Positions 53,444 through 62,600 are shown, counted from the first letter of the stretch. The stretch is 64,000 bases of DNA from Ilyobacter_A sp963668015 (GCA_963668015.2 CAXXCR010000009.1:62001-126000); one strand, 5' to 3'. The notes: a model not told the origin generated them from the letters alone. Program-made: numbers and translations.

Positions 53444-54992
53444 TGTTATCACCGCCGCTCATATCCACTTGCATATAAAAACTCTTTAAATTAGGATTAT
53501 CGCCTAATAATTTTATCTCGCCAAGTTTTACTTTATAAACTTCTGATAGTTTGTCAGAAAATTTCTTGATACATACCTCGGGGTAACCTGTATCGGATAC
53601 AGCTGTCCCCCTTAACTCAACACTACTGCCGTTAAAATTCAAGCTGTCAAAGTATAGCTCCTCCGGAACGGTTTTGGACACATCATACAAAAGTTTATAA
53701 AACTCACCTGCAACCCCGCGTTTTTCAAGTCTTTCTATTTTTTTGTCTATAACCTCTATTTTCTTTTGCAGTTTATTGTATTCATCAACTTTTTCTGAAA
53801 ATGGCTGTAGCCTCTCAAGTATTTTCTCCTGTCTTTCTTTGAGACTGTATTCCGTTATCTTATAGTAAAGGAAATTTGCTGATATTATAAACAGAAAAAA
53901 TGATAATACGCTTATATACAGACTATTTATCTTGAAAGGAAGCTTTCTTTTTCTGGCAAACGAAAGTGGCATCTTTTTTGCACTAAGCGTCCCCAAAATT
54001 GTGTTTATATCATAACTTTCTATATCTATATCCGGCTTGATCCTAAACCCGTCCAAAGGTTTAAAAAGTTCGGCTTTTTTTATCAGTGTTTTATCACACA
54101 ACAAATCTTCTATGTGCAAAATTTTGCTGTACTCACCAGTATATTTTATACTGTCTATCTCCTGTCCCCTATTATTTGATTGAAAGTAGTCTATGGACTG
54201 CATCACCCTTCTCAGAATTTTATTCATAAATATTTCGTAAGCCAGATTCAGCTGCGGAGCAAAATTCTCGCCGTTTTCCAGCATGATTTCCGCCATCTCT
54301 CTGTCTATGAATCCATAACGCTCCTTATACTTGTTAGCCTCCTCTAGGTTTACTCCCAAAAATTCCGAGATATTTTTAAGCAGTTCATCCAGACCTACAT
54401 TGAGGTTCCTGTATACCTCCAAGCTTTTTTTATTGTATATCATCAGTATGGTTCTGTCTCTTCTCAAGTCCAAAAAAAGTATGTTCTTATCTTCTTCTAA
54501 AAACTTCTGATAAAGCCTATTCAGAGAGTAGAGTTCAAAATCCATTCCCTCTATCTTCAGTTTTCTATCCTTAAATACTTCTATCGCTTTTTCTTCCAGG
54601 CTCTTTATATAATAGGTCTCCCTCTTTTTTTCAAGGCTGTACCCAAGTTTTTTATAAGCAAAAACCCTGCCGTCCAGATTCTGGTGTTCCTTCTCTATCT
54701 TTTTTTTCAAAACCAGTTCAAGCTCGTCTTCGGGGAGCTTAGGCATTTCCAGAGTAAAAAAATTATAATTTTTGGTACTGTAAAGTACTCTGGTTTTGCT
54801 AGTTTCCAGGTTTCTTTCTACCTTTATCTCAGCAATCCTTTTTACTAGATAGGTATCCAATTCATCTGGAGTTTCAAAATCCGGAAGTTTTTCCTCAAAA
54901 AAATCAAGTATAAGGCTCTCTCTGCCTTTTTTTTGCGAAACTATACCCCTAATAGTATTTCCACTTGCTTCAATGCTTAAGAGTTTTTTCAT
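53433..54992 (-). CDS. PilM-PilN fusion (GspL-like) protein
   Basis: A 519-residue protein that joins an actin-like cytoplasmic PilM domain (about residues 1-335, LLSIEASGNTIRGIVS, LFLDLRRDRTILMIY) with a PilN-type segment: a transmembrane helix (about 357-377), a coiled coil (KLQKKIEVIDKKIERLEKR) and a periplasmic fold (VPEELYFDSLNFNGSSVELRG in part: YFDSLNFNGSSVE). Separate PilM and PilN proteins are the rule in type IV pili, and GspL is the fused form. ATG 54990-54992 (MKKLLSIEA) is 8 bases from GGGAG; the GTG three codons earlier overlaps that site. It anchors the assembly ATPase side to the secretin side. Confidence 0.82.
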   Translation of the reverse strand: MKKLLSIEASGNTIRGIVSQKKGRESLILDFFEEKLPDFETPDELDTYLVKRIAEIKVERNLETSKTRVLYSTKNYNFFTLEMPKLPEDELELVLKKKIEKEHQNLDGRVFAYKKLGYSLEKKRETYYIKSLEEKAIEVFKDRKLKIEGMDFELYSLNRLYQKFLEEDKNILFLDLRRDRTILMIYNKKSLEVYRNLNVGLDELLKNISEFLGVNLEEANKYKERYGFIDREMAEIMLENGENFAPQLNLAYEIFMNKILRRVMQSIDYFQSNNRGQEIDSIKYTGEYSKILHIEDLLCDKTLIKKAELFKPLDGFRIKPDIDIESYDINTILGTLSAKKMPLSFARKRKLPFKINSLYISVLSFFLFIISANFLYYKITEYSLKERQEKILERLQPFSEKVDEYNKLQKKIEVIDKKIERLEKRGVAGEFYKLLYDVSKTVPEELYFDSLNFNGSSVELRGTAVSDTGYPEVCIKKFSDKLSEVYKVKLGEIKLLGDNPNLKSFYMQVDMSGGDNNEQ

Positions 54993-55010
54993 GCTGTTCA
55001 CTCCCGAATA

Positions 55011-55796
55011 TTAAAAGTCTAGATCCTCTAAAGTGTCTAATACACTATCATCGTAGTATATCTGCGACACTACTTCAGCCACACTCGGCGAAAACGTTTC
55101 TCCTACAACAGCCCCTACCACTTCACTGTTTTCCAATTCAACATTCCCAAGAGAGTATATTCCGCCTGAAATTTTTGCATTTTTCAAATAAAAGTCATTA
55201 TAAGTAATTATCAAAAGTTCGCCAGGATCACCTGGATAGTTGAAAGTGCTGTTATTGCCTATTGAAAGCTCATCCACGAAAATTTTAACTGTGCCCTCTC
55301 CACTCACACTCACCTCTACGCTAAGGTTGTTTTCGACTGTTAGATTTCCAATCCAGTACTCACCAGGATAAAGATTTAATACCGCATTATTCTTCTCTAT
55401 CACCAGAGAGTTTATTACATACTTTGTTTCCCCGTTTTCTCCGGAAGAGTTTTCTGGAAAATCAAGCTCTATATTATTTCTTGTCAAATTTATACTATTA
55501 TATTCACTATCACTTATAGTTTCATCGCTGGAATAAAAAACATCTCCTCCAAAACTTTCTGGAAATTCAGGCAACTCCAACGGGTTTATCAAATCATTCA
55601 GTGTCTGCGATCCATCAGTATCATCGGTAAATATGTCGTCCACTACACCAACTTCAAAAACCTCTATTCTACTCTTTAGGTCCTCTATTTTTACAGCCTG
55701 AAAAACAGCCATTCTAGATGTCAAAAAAACCGTCACCGTCAACAGCGCCAAGGTGAATACGGTTATCGGCAGGGCCATCCCCTTTTCTTTATTCAT
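55011..55796 (-). CDS. PilX-like/pseudopilin protein with beta-helix-type C-terminal region
   Basis: A 261-residue protein starting MNKEKGMALPITVFTLALLTV, a prepilin-like leader with hydrophobic helix and short charged N-terminus. It has G-M-A-L-P rather than the usual GFTLIE, and lacks the +5 glutamate, as GspK and PilX proteins do. The C-terminal half is beta-rich with stacked hydrophobic turns (VLNLYPGEYWIGNLTV, VKIFVDELSIGNNSTF, SGGIYSLGNVELENSEVVGAVVG), like polymer-forming domains found in some PilX-type proteins. A minor pilin at the pilus tip is the likely role (inference). Confidence 0.7.
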   Translation of the reverse strand: MNKEKGMALPITVFTLALLTVTVFLTSRMAVFQAVKIEDLKSRIEVFEVGVVDDIFTDDTDGSQTLNDLINPLELPEFPESFGGDVFYSSDETISDSEYNSINLTRNNIELDFPENSSGENGETKYVINSLVIEKNNAVLNLYPGEYWIGNLTVENNLSVEVSVSGEGTVKIFVDELSIGNNSTFNYPGDPGELLIITYNDFYLKNAKISGGIYSLGNVELENSEVVGAVVGETFSPSVAEVVSQIYYDDSVLDTLEDLDF

Positions 55797-55805
55797 AGCC
55801 CCCCC

Positions 55806-56384
55806 TTAAATATCTATCCCACTGCTGAAGCTGAGTCCTATCTGTCTGTTTTCATCCTTCTCTACAAAAAAATTATCAGCCTCTATATCCAATCTCAAGT
55901 ATGCCGCTTTTCCATTTTTGTCCAATATTTCTTTACCATCAGAATCATACAGAAAGAAACTGAATTTTTTTATCTCAAATTGATTGCTGGGTGTACCGTC
56001 ACACCTAATTAGGTGTTTAGCTTTTTTCTTCAAGTTACTATTTTCTGCCCTGACTAAGCTATTGTCTTCTACACCGTACCAGTAACTCCCTATCTTTATA
56101 GCATCTATCTCTCCCGACACCGCCGGACTTGTCCAATCGCCTACACCTTCGGCTGCAGCGAGTGTTTCTATCCTCTTTATTGCTGAGTCCAACTTGTTCG
56201 TGAACTGATTAAGGTTTACACCAAGGTGATAGGTGTCGCTGCTTATTCGTACGGCCTGGTAAAGAAAACCTATAAAAATAGAGAATAAGGCAATTCCAAC
56301 CATGAGCTCTATAATGGTCATACCGCTATCTTTCTTGCTACTATTTTTTGGGAATTTCAAGTAAAAGTCTCCCTTCTTTCCCAT
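55806..56384 (-). CDS. Prepilin-type protein (GspJ-like minor pseudopilin)
   Basis: A 192-residue type IV prepilin. An extended N-terminal leader (about 21 residues) ends KKDSG, then MTIIELMVGIALFSIFIGF with the processing glycine and the +5 glutamate. The globular part is beta-rich and predicted extracellular. Size and sequence pattern fit GspJ/minor pilins. It overlaps the previous gene by 44 bases. The prepilin peptidase is not in this window. Confidence 0.82.
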   Translation of the reverse strand: MGKKGDFYLKFPKNSSKKDSGMTIIELMVGIALFSIFIGFLYQAVRISSDTYHLGVNLNQFTNKLDSAIKRIETLAAAEGVGDWTSPAVSGEIDAIKIGSYWYGVEDNSLVRAENSNLKKKAKHLIRCDGTPSNQFEIKKFSFFLYDSDGKEILDKNGKAAYLRLDIEADNFFVEKDENRQIGLSFSSGIDI

Positions 56385-56694
56385 AGCACCTTACCTCCAG
56401 CTCTCCGTCGTCGTTAACTTCAGCCACTCTGTAATAGTCTGAATCCATTTCGCCGTAACCAGGAAACTCTATTCTTTTCGAACCGGTTTCTTTGTAGTCC
56501 GATTTATACACACCGGCTTTTATCCCCTCGTAAAGCTCTTTCGAGTAGTAAAACGCCTCATAGTTCCTCTTGTTTTCAATAACCGAGCTCAAGCTCCTGT
56601 TGATGGCCTGTAAAAAAACCATTATGGCCACCGAAAAAACTGATGCAGCTATCAACACTTCAATTAAAGTAAAACCCTTTTTTAGAGAGTTCAA
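56341..56694 (-). CDS. Prepilin-type protein (GspI-like minor pseudopilin)
   Basis: A 117-residue prepilin with a short leader, LKKG, and processed N-terminus FTLIEVLIAASVFSVAIMVFLQ. The +5 glutamate and 20-residue hydrophobic helix are intact. The small C-terminal domain is typical of GspI/minor pilins. The start is a TTG with a GGAGG site 7 bases upstream. The gene begins 2 bases after tsaD ends, which marks the 5' end of the pilus/secretion operon. Confidence 0.85.
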   Translation of the reverse strand: MNSLKKGFTLIEVLIAASVFSVAIMVFLQAINRSLSSVIENKRNYEAFYYSKELYEGIKAGVYKSDYKETGSKRIEFPGYGEMDSDYYRVAEVNDDGELEVRCYGKEGRLLLEIPKK

Positions 56695-56696
56695 AC

Positions 56697-57710
56697 TTAA
56701 TCCTCCTCTATCGCCATACTGGCTATACCGTTTAAAGACAGGTCCGCCAGTTTATCTTCACCTTTACCGTTTATAAGTTTATAGTACGCCGCTACAGATA
56801 TCATTGCAGCATTGTCTGTACACAGTTTTAACGATGGATAATGTACCTCTATCCCTTGCTTTTTCGCCCTCTCACTTAACTCTTTTCTAAGTGCTGAGTT
56901 TGCCGCCACTCCGCCTGCTATAAGTATTGTTTTTACTCCTTTTTCCTGGGCTGCCGCTATAGCTTTTTTACAAAGTATGTCTACGACCCTTTTCTGGAAT
57001 GCTGCTGCTAAATCCTCAGGCTTAAACTCTTCGCCCTTCATTTTCATTTTGTTCACATAGTTTATAACTGCAGTCTTCACTCCGGAAAAACTAAAATCAT
57101 ATCCTCCTACCTTTGGCTCAGGCATATTTATAGCATCCGGGTCACCCTCATATGAAAGCTTGTCTATTACAGGACCTCCCGGGTATCCAAGTCCCATGAC
57201 CCTTGCTACCTTATCATAAGATTCTCCCACTGCATCGTCCAGTGTCCCTCCGAGGTTTTCAAACCTATGCTCCTCATCAAGATACACTATATTAGTATGT
57301 CCTCCAGAAACTATCAGACATATGGCTGGCAGCTTTACATCATGTTCTGCAAAATTTGAGTATATATGTCCTTTAAGGTGGTGCACCGGTACCAATGGCA
57401 GTTTTTTACCGTATGAAATAGCCTTGGCAAAGGATATTCCAACCAAAAGTGCACCAATTAAACCTGGTGCATAAGTTACCGCTATATAGTCCATATCATT
57501 TAACTCAAGCCCAGCTTCGTCCAGACTTTCTTGTAAAATTGCTGCTATATTTTTTATGTGATGCCTGGAAGCTATTTCAGGTACCACTCCTCCATACTCT
57601 TTATGTATTTCTATCTGCGAAGAAATTTTATTGGAAAGTATCTCTTTCCCATCCTTTACAACTGCTACAGAGGTTTCATCACAAGAAGTCTCTATACCAA
57701 GTATCAACAT
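56697..57710 (-). CDS. tsaD: tRNA N6-adenosine threonylcarbamoyltransferase TsaD
   Basis: Iron-dependent enzyme that attaches threonylcarbamoyl to A37 of ANN-decoding tRNAs, with TsaB/TsaC/TsaE. It is 337 residues. The start MLILGIETSCDETSVAVV and the metal-binding VPVHHLKGHI (two histidines) are family signatures, with YDFSFSGVKTAV and IAGGVAANSALRKEL in the ASKHA fold. MtaB, which further modifies the same base, is also encoded here. The pilus genes follow directly and may be cotranscribed with it. Confidence 0.96.
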   Translation of the reverse strand: MLILGIETSCDETSVAVVKDGKEILSNKISSQIEIHKEYGGVVPEIASRHHIKNIAAILQESLDEAGLELNDMDYIAVTYAPGLIGALLVGISFAKAISYGKKLPLVPVHHLKGHIYSNFAEHDVKLPAICLIVSGGHTNIVYLDEEHRFENLGGTLDDAVGESYDKVARVMGLGYPGGPVIDKLSYEGDPDAINMPEPKVGGYDFSFSGVKTAVINYVNKMKMKGEEFKPEDLAAAFQKRVVDILCKKAIAAAQEKGVKTILIAGGVAANSALRKELSERAKKQGIEVHYPSLKLCTDNAAMISVAAYYKLINGKGEDKLADLSLNGIASMAIEED

Positions 57711-57793
57711 TCACAATCTCTCCCTTATCAAAAATTTACCTTCTAAAAATTATACCATTACTCCTGGTTTATTTCAACGTATAAAAAAATAAA

Positions 57794-57817
57794 GCCGCAA
57801 GACAAAAGTCTTGCGGC
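57794..57817 (-). terminator. Intrinsic terminator of the SulP gene
   Basis: Perfect 10-bp stem GCCGCAAGAC / GTCTTGCGGC, 4-base loop, tail TTTATTTTTTT on the minus strand. Confidence 0.92.
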
Positions 57818-57820
57818 AAT

Positions 57821-59362
57821 CTATGCTAATTCATCATCCGCTATACGATATTTCGGATCGTCAAGTATATTAACTTCTATTATCTTGTCGGCATTTTTCA
57901 ACAGTTCAAAACAATCACCGCTTAAATGCTTCAAGTGAAGTTTTTTGCCTGCTTGACTATATTTTTCAGTTATTGCATTTATAGCCTCTATGGCAGAATG
58001 ATCATAAACCTTGGATCTTTTGAAGTCTATTGTCACATTTTCAGGGTCATTTTTCACATCGAATATATCTTTAAAGTTTGTAACTGAGGCAAAAAACAAC
58101 GAACCTTCAAGCTTGTAAACTTTTTTATTCTCGTCTTCTAACTTAACCTCAGCAGAAATCCTTTTCCCTTTTTCCCAGGCAAATATAAGTGCTGACATTA
58201 TTATCCCCACCACAACTGCAAGCGCCAAGTCGTGTGCAACCGTAACAACTGTAACAACGACTATTACAAGTACGTCTTTTAAAGGAACCCTGTTCCCCAG
58301 CTTAAGAGATTCCCATTCAAATGTACCTATAACAACCATAAACATTACACCAACCAGCGCCGCCAAAGGTATAACCTCTATATAGCTTGCTCCAAATACC
58401 ACAAATATTAAAAGTGATACAGATGCAACTAAAGACGAAAGCCTCTGTCTTCCTCCAGAGCTTACATTTATCATAGACTGACCTATCATAGCACAGCCTC
58501 CCATACCTCCAAACAGACCGTTTATGAAGTTTGCCACTCCTTGACCGATACACTCCTTGTTTCCTCTTCCCCTTGTATCAGTTATGTCGTCTATAAGCGT
58601 CAAAGTAAGAAGTGATTCTATAAGACCGACCAGTGCCGCTGTTATAGAATAAGGAAGTATAATTTCCAAAGTACTCAAATTAAACGGAACCCTCGGAAGA
58701 TGGAAACTAGGAAACGCTCCTGAAATTCCACCCTTTGCAAAATCCCTAACATTGAACACATCAAATCCGGCTTTTGTAAGCGGGATAGATATTAAAGTTA
58801 TTGCTATTATCGCAACAAGCGATGACGGTACAGCCTTTGTAAGTTTTGGCAGGAAGTGGATTATAAACATAGTAAGCGCCACCAATGCGATCATTATGTA
58901 AAGTGTCATCCCGTTCATCCAAACCAGGTTTCCACTTGCATCCTCTACTTTGAACTGACCAAGTTGAGACTTGAATATAACTATGGCAAGTCCGTTTACA
59001 AATCCAAGCATAACAGGATAAGGTATCAACCTTACAAATTTCCCAAGCTTAAAAACACCTGCGGCGATTTGGAATATTCCCATTAGTACCACAGCTGCAA
59101 AAAGGTATTCTACACCATGTGCTCTAACCAAGGCTACAAAAACAACCGCAATTGCTCCAGTTGCACCTGAAACCATCCCAGGTCTACCACCTAATATCGA
59201 AGTTATGAACCCCATCATAAAAGCCGCATAAAGACCCACCAAAGGTTCTACCCCTGCAACAAAGGCAAAAGCTATAGCTTCTGGAACCAGTGCCAGCGCT
59301 ACCGTAAGACCGGACAATATTTCATTTTTTACATTCATATCCTTGCTAAAAATTCCTAACAT
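57821..59362 (-). CDS. SulP-family anion transporter with STAS domain
   Basis: Inner-membrane transporter of 513 residues: about 10-12 hydrophobic helices in residues 10-400, then a cytoplasmic STAS domain (about residues 415-505, VTIDFKRSKVYDHSAIEAIN). Family motifs include LTVALALVPEAIAFAFVAGV and GRPGMVSGATGAIAVV near the N-terminus. SulP proteins carry sulfate, bicarbonate or dicarboxylates; the ion here cannot be told from sequence. It has its own perfect consensus promoter and its own terminator, so it is a single-gene unit. Confidence 0.92.
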   Translation of the reverse strand: MLGIFSKDMNVKNEILSGLTVALALVPEAIAFAFVAGVEPLVGLYAAFMMGFITSILGGRPGMVSGATGAIAVVFVALVRAHGVEYLFAAVVLMGIFQIAAGVFKLGKFVRLIPYPVMLGFVNGLAIVIFKSQLGQFKVEDASGNLVWMNGMTLYIMIALVALTMFIIHFLPKLTKAVPSSLVAIIAITLISIPLTKAGFDVFNVRDFAKGGISGAFPSFHLPRVPFNLSTLEIILPYSITAALVGLIESLLTLTLIDDITDTRGRGNKECIGQGVANFINGLFGGMGGCAMIGQSMINVSSGGRQRLSSLVASVSLLIFVVFGASYIEVIPLAALVGVMFMVVIGTFEWESLKLGNRVPLKDVLVIVVVTVVTVAHDLALAVVVGIIMSALIFAWEKGKRISAEVKLEDENKKVYKLEGSLFFASVTNFKDIFDVKNDPENVTIDFKRSKVYDHSAIEAINAITEKYSQAGKKLHLKHLSGDCFELLKNADKIIEVNILDDPKYRIADDELA

Positions 59363-59398
59363 TATACCCCCTCATTTATATTTTCAAATTTGGACGCA

Positions 59399-59427
59399 AT
59401 TATACCACAAATTTAAAAATTTGTCAA
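59399..59427 (-). promoter_or_regulatory. Consensus promoter of the SulP gene
   Basis: Perfect TTGACA (59422-59427), a 17-base spacer and perfect TATAAT (59399-59404), overlapping the end of pflA. It should be a strong promoter. Confidence 0.85.
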
Positions 59428-59429
59428 TG

Positions 59430-60164
59430 TTAGGAAACGTTTAGTCCCCTGCTGCGGAAAATATTTTTTGCATTCTGTACCCTTTCAGGGCTTGGCTCTT
59501 TAGTTTCTGAAAGGGTGTACTCTCTGCCTAAAACTTCCCATTTATGTTCACCCATTTTGTGAAATGGAAGTACCTCCACCCTTTCAACGTTTTTCATATC
59601 TTTTAAAAAGTCAGCCAAGTGCTCTAAAAACTCATCTTTATCCGTCACCCCGGGAACCAAGACATGCCTGATCCACATTGGTTTTTTAATAAGCGATAGA
59701 TATTTTGCAAATTCAAGTGTTGTTAGCAGACTTCCACCTGTAAGGTCTTGATATTCACGTTCATCCATACACTTTATATCTAGAAGTATCAAGTCTATAT
59801 AATTTAAAGCTTCCCTTACTTTTTCATTAAATATGCACCCAGAAGTATCCACAGCAGTGTGTATTCCCTCTGACTTTGCCTTCTTTACTACATCTTTTAC
59901 AAATTCCGCCTGCATAAACGGCTCCCCGCCACTAATTGTAAGTCCGCCGCCGTTTTTAAAGAAGTTTTCGTATTTTTTCAGATCAGCTATCACTTCATCT
60001 ACGCTGAGTTCATATTTTCCGTCTTTCAGGTACCAAGTATCCGGGTTGTGGCAGTACCTGCATCTCAAAGGGCAGCCCTGCATAAATAAGACAAACCTTA
60101 TCCCTGGTCCGTCTACAGTTCCAAATGATTCAAAGGAATGTATTCTCCCTTTAGAGCTATTCAT
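59430..60164 (-). CDS. pflA: Pyruvate formate-lyase activating enzyme
   Basis: Radical-SAM activase that installs the glycyl radical on PflB. It is about 244 residues. The SAM cluster motif is QGCPLRCRYCHNPDTW (CxxxCxxC), after FESFGTVDGPGIRFVLF; GGLTISGGEP and LLDIKCMD are further family motifs. The ATG at 60162-60164 (MNSSKGRIH) is placed by a GGGAGGAG site; the longer frame from 60182 is not. It follows pflB by about 55 bases with a hairpin between, the usual pflB-pflA order. Confidence 0.94.
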   Translation of the reverse strand: MNSSKGRIHSFESFGTVDGPGIRFVLFMQGCPLRCRYCHNPDTWYLKDGKYELSVDEVIADLKKYENFFKNGGGLTISGGEPFMQAEFVKDVVKKAKSEGIHTAVDTSGCIFNEKVREALNYIDLILLDIKCMDEREYQDLTGGSLLTTLEFAKYLSLIKKPMWIRHVLVPGVTDKDEFLEHLADFLKDMKNVERVEVLPFHKMGEHKWEVLGREYTLSETKEPSPERVQNAKNIFRSRGLNVS

Positions 60165-60190
60165 TATTACTACTCCTCCCAATAAATTAA

Positions 60191-60211
60191 GGGGAACCTT
60201 AACGATTCCCC
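60191..60211 (-). terminator. Hairpin between pflB and pflA
   Basis: Short stem GGGGAA / TTCCCC with a 9-base loop, then TTAATTTATT. It is weak, so it probably lowers pflA expression relative to pflB or stabilises the upstream mRNA rather than fully terminating. Confidence 0.5.
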
Positions 60212-60219
60212 AACTGAAT

Positions 60220-62448
60220 TTATATTTGCTGTGCGATTGTTCTTCTGATAACGTCTAACTGCTGCTCTCTTGTAAGCTTTACAAAGTTAACTGCATATCC
60301 AGATACTCTTATAGTCAATTGCGGATATTTTTCAGGCTGATCCATAGCGTCCTTTAGTAGCTCAACATCAAAAACGTTTACGTTTATGTGTTGTCCCCCT
60401 TGCATAAAGTACCCGTCTAAAAGACCGCTCAGATTGCTCTTTCTTTCGTCAGCCACTTTTCCAAGAGTTCCTGGAGTTATTGCAAAGGTATATGATATCC
60501 CGTCGTTTGCATGTTCAAATGGAAGTTTTGCTATAGAGGACATTGATGCTAAGGCACCTTTTGTGTCTCTTCCATGCATTGGGTTTGCTCCTGGAGCAAA
60601 CGGCTCTCCGTCTCCTCTTCCGTCTGGAGTGCTGCCTGTTTTCTTTCCATAAACAACATTTGATGTTATTGTAAGTATTGATTGAGTTGCCGTTGCACCT
60701 CTGTACATTTGATGCTGTCTTAAGTGGTTCATAAACTTTTTAACTGTTTCAACTGCTATTTGATCCGTTTCTTCATCATTATTTCCAAACGGAACATATT
60801 CTCCCTCTATTTCATAGTCAACTGCAAGGCCGTTCTCATCTCTTATAACTTTTACCTTGGCATTTTTAATTGCAGCAAGCGAGTCTGCTATTATAGATAG
60901 ACCTGCTATTCCGAATGCTTCAGTTCTTTTTATTTCAGTGTCATGAAGACCAAATTGGAATGCTTCATACGCATACTTATCGTGCATGTAGTGGATTATA
61001 TTAAGTGCCTTAACGTATTTTTCTGCAAGCCAAGCCATTACTAAATCAAATTTTGCAGAAACTTCTTCGTAGTCCAGGTACTCAGAGCTTACCGGCTCGA
61101 ATTTAGGCGCAACCTGTTCTCCAGATTTTTCGTCAATTCCACCGTTTATTGCATATAACAATGCCTTTGGAAGGTTAACCCTTGCACCGAAGAACTGCAT
61201 CTGTTTCCCTACCCTCATAGGAGATACACAGCAGGCTATCGCATAGTCGTCTCCAAGGTCCTGTCTCATGATGTCATCGTTCATATATTGAAGCGCGCAA
61301 GTATCTATAGATACTTTGCTGGCAAATTTTTTAAAGTTTTCCGGAAGATTTTTTGACCAAAGTACAGTCAGGTTAGGTTCCGGTGCCGGCCCAAGATTAT
61401 AAAGCGTATTAAGTAGTCTGAACGAGTTTCTACTTACAAGCGGTCTACCGTCTACACCCATTCCAGCAACACACTCTGTTACCCATGTAGGATCTCCTGA
61501 AAACAGCTCATTATAAATAGGGGTTCTTAAAAATCTTACTATCCTCAATTTCATAACAAAGTGATCCATTAATTCTTGAGCTTCTTTTTCTGAGATAACA
61601 CCATTTTTAAGGTCTCTTTCGATGTAAACATCAAGGAAAGTTGAAACCCTTCCAAGTGACATTGCTGCACCGTTTTGATCCTTTACAGCTGTCAGGTAAC
61701 CAAAGTAAGTCCACTGTATAGCTTCCTGTGCATTTTTAGCCGGTTTTCCCACATCCAAACCGTATGAAGCACACATCTCTTTGAACTGCCCCAAAACCTT
61801 TATCTGATCAACAAATTCTTCTCTTTTTCTTATAACCTCTTCAGTCATTTCAGCGAAGTTTATGTTTTCTAGATCATTTTCTCTCTCTTCTATAAGTTTG
61901 TCTACACCGTATAGGGCTATTCTTCTATAGTCCCCTATTATTCTCCCTCTACCGTAGGCATCAGGAAGACCAGTTATTATTCCGTTTCTTCTGCAGGCTC
62001 TTATGTCTTTTCCATAAACAGACATTACCGCATCATTGTGGCTCTTTCTATATTTTGTAAAAATCTCCTCTGTAGCTGGGTCAATTTCATACCCGTAAGC
62101 TTCTAGAGCAGTTTTTGCCATTCTAAGCCCATTTCCAGGGAAAATAGCCCTCTTAAGAGGCATATCTGTTTGAACTCCGACAATTTTCTCAAGATCTTTG
62201 TCTATGTAACCTGGTCCAAAAGCGTTAATTTTAGAAGGGGTTTTAGTATCCACTTCATAGATACCTTTTTCTTTCTCCACCTCAAACATCTCTGATAATT
62301 TTCCCCAAAGTTTAGTCGATGCATCAGTTGCTCCCTCTAAAAACGAGTCGTCACCAAAATAAGGCTCATAGTTATCCTGTATGAAATCTCTAACATTGAT
62401 CTCTTTTTTCCAACTTTCACCTTTAAAACCTTGCCACTCTTTAAACAT
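60220..62448 (-). CDS. pflB: Pyruvate formate-lyase (formate acetyltransferase)
   Basis: Glycyl-radical enzyme that splits pyruvate to acetyl-CoA and formate without oxygen. It is 742 residues. The catalytic cysteines are C406-C407 (AIACCVSPMRVG) and the radical glycine is G717 (RVSGYAVNF) near the C-terminus. The sequence is typical of the PFL type rather than other glycyl-radical enzymes. A GGGAGG site precedes the ATG. It is followed by pflA. Its leader carries a guanine-type riboswitch whose terminator would end the transcript about 115 bases before the start. Confidence 0.97.
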   Translation of the reverse strand: MFKEWQGFKGESWKKEINVRDFIQDNYEPYFGDDSFLEGATDASTKLWGKLSEMFEVEKEKGIYEVDTKTPSKINAFGPGYIDKDLEKIVGVQTDMPLKRAIFPGNGLRMAKTALEAYGYEIDPATEEIFTKYRKSHNDAVMSVYGKDIRACRRNGIITGLPDAYGRGRIIGDYRRIALYGVDKLIEERENDLENINFAEMTEEVIRKREEFVDQIKVLGQFKEMCASYGLDVGKPAKNAQEAIQWTYFGYLTAVKDQNGAAMSLGRVSTFLDVYIERDLKNGVISEKEAQELMDHFVMKLRIVRFLRTPIYNELFSGDPTWVTECVAGMGVDGRPLVSRNSFRLLNTLYNLGPAPEPNLTVLWSKNLPENFKKFASKVSIDTCALQYMNDDIMRQDLGDDYAIACCVSPMRVGKQMQFFGARVNLPKALLYAINGGIDEKSGEQVAPKFEPVSSEYLDYEEVSAKFDLVMAWLAEKYVKALNIIHYMHDKYAYEAFQFGLHDTEIKRTEAFGIAGLSIIADSLAAIKNAKVKVIRDENGLAVDYEIEGEYVPFGNNDEETDQIAVETVKKFMNHLRQHQMYRGATATQSILTITSNVVYGKKTGSTPDGRGDGEPFAPGANPMHGRDTKGALASMSSIAKLPFEHANDGISYTFAITPGTLGKVADERKSNLSGLLDGYFMQGGQHINVNVFDVELLKDAMDQPEKYPQLTIRVSGYAVNFVKLTREQQLDVIRRTIAQQI

Positions 62449-62563
62449 CTAGTTCCTCCCTTTATAAAAATTAAATAGTTTATTTGCAAGTTCATCGTAT
62501 ATACTGTAAAAAACCAAATAAAACGACTAGCTAAAGCTTTGATTTCCAAACATTGCTTTGTTT

Positions 62564-62600
62564 AAAAAAAGTATAATCCCACCTGAGTGAAATTATACTT
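62564..62600 (-). terminator. Riboswitch-controlled terminator in the pflB leader
   Basis: On the minus strand AAGTATAAT...ATTATACTT (62569-62600) extended by TTCAC/GTGGG pairs around a 4-base loop, followed by seven T. Its 5' arm (62584-62600) can instead pair with 62644-62660, which includes the P1 3' strand of the aptamer, forming an antiterminator with 8 + 6 base pairs and a 3-base internal mismatch. So ligand binding should favour termination. Confidence 0.85.

Noticed and set aside
62337..62549. Short minus-strand open frame across the pflB start
   Set aside because: It overlaps pflB in another frame, has no ribosome site and no recognisable sequence. It is not evidence for a gene between riboswitch and pflB.
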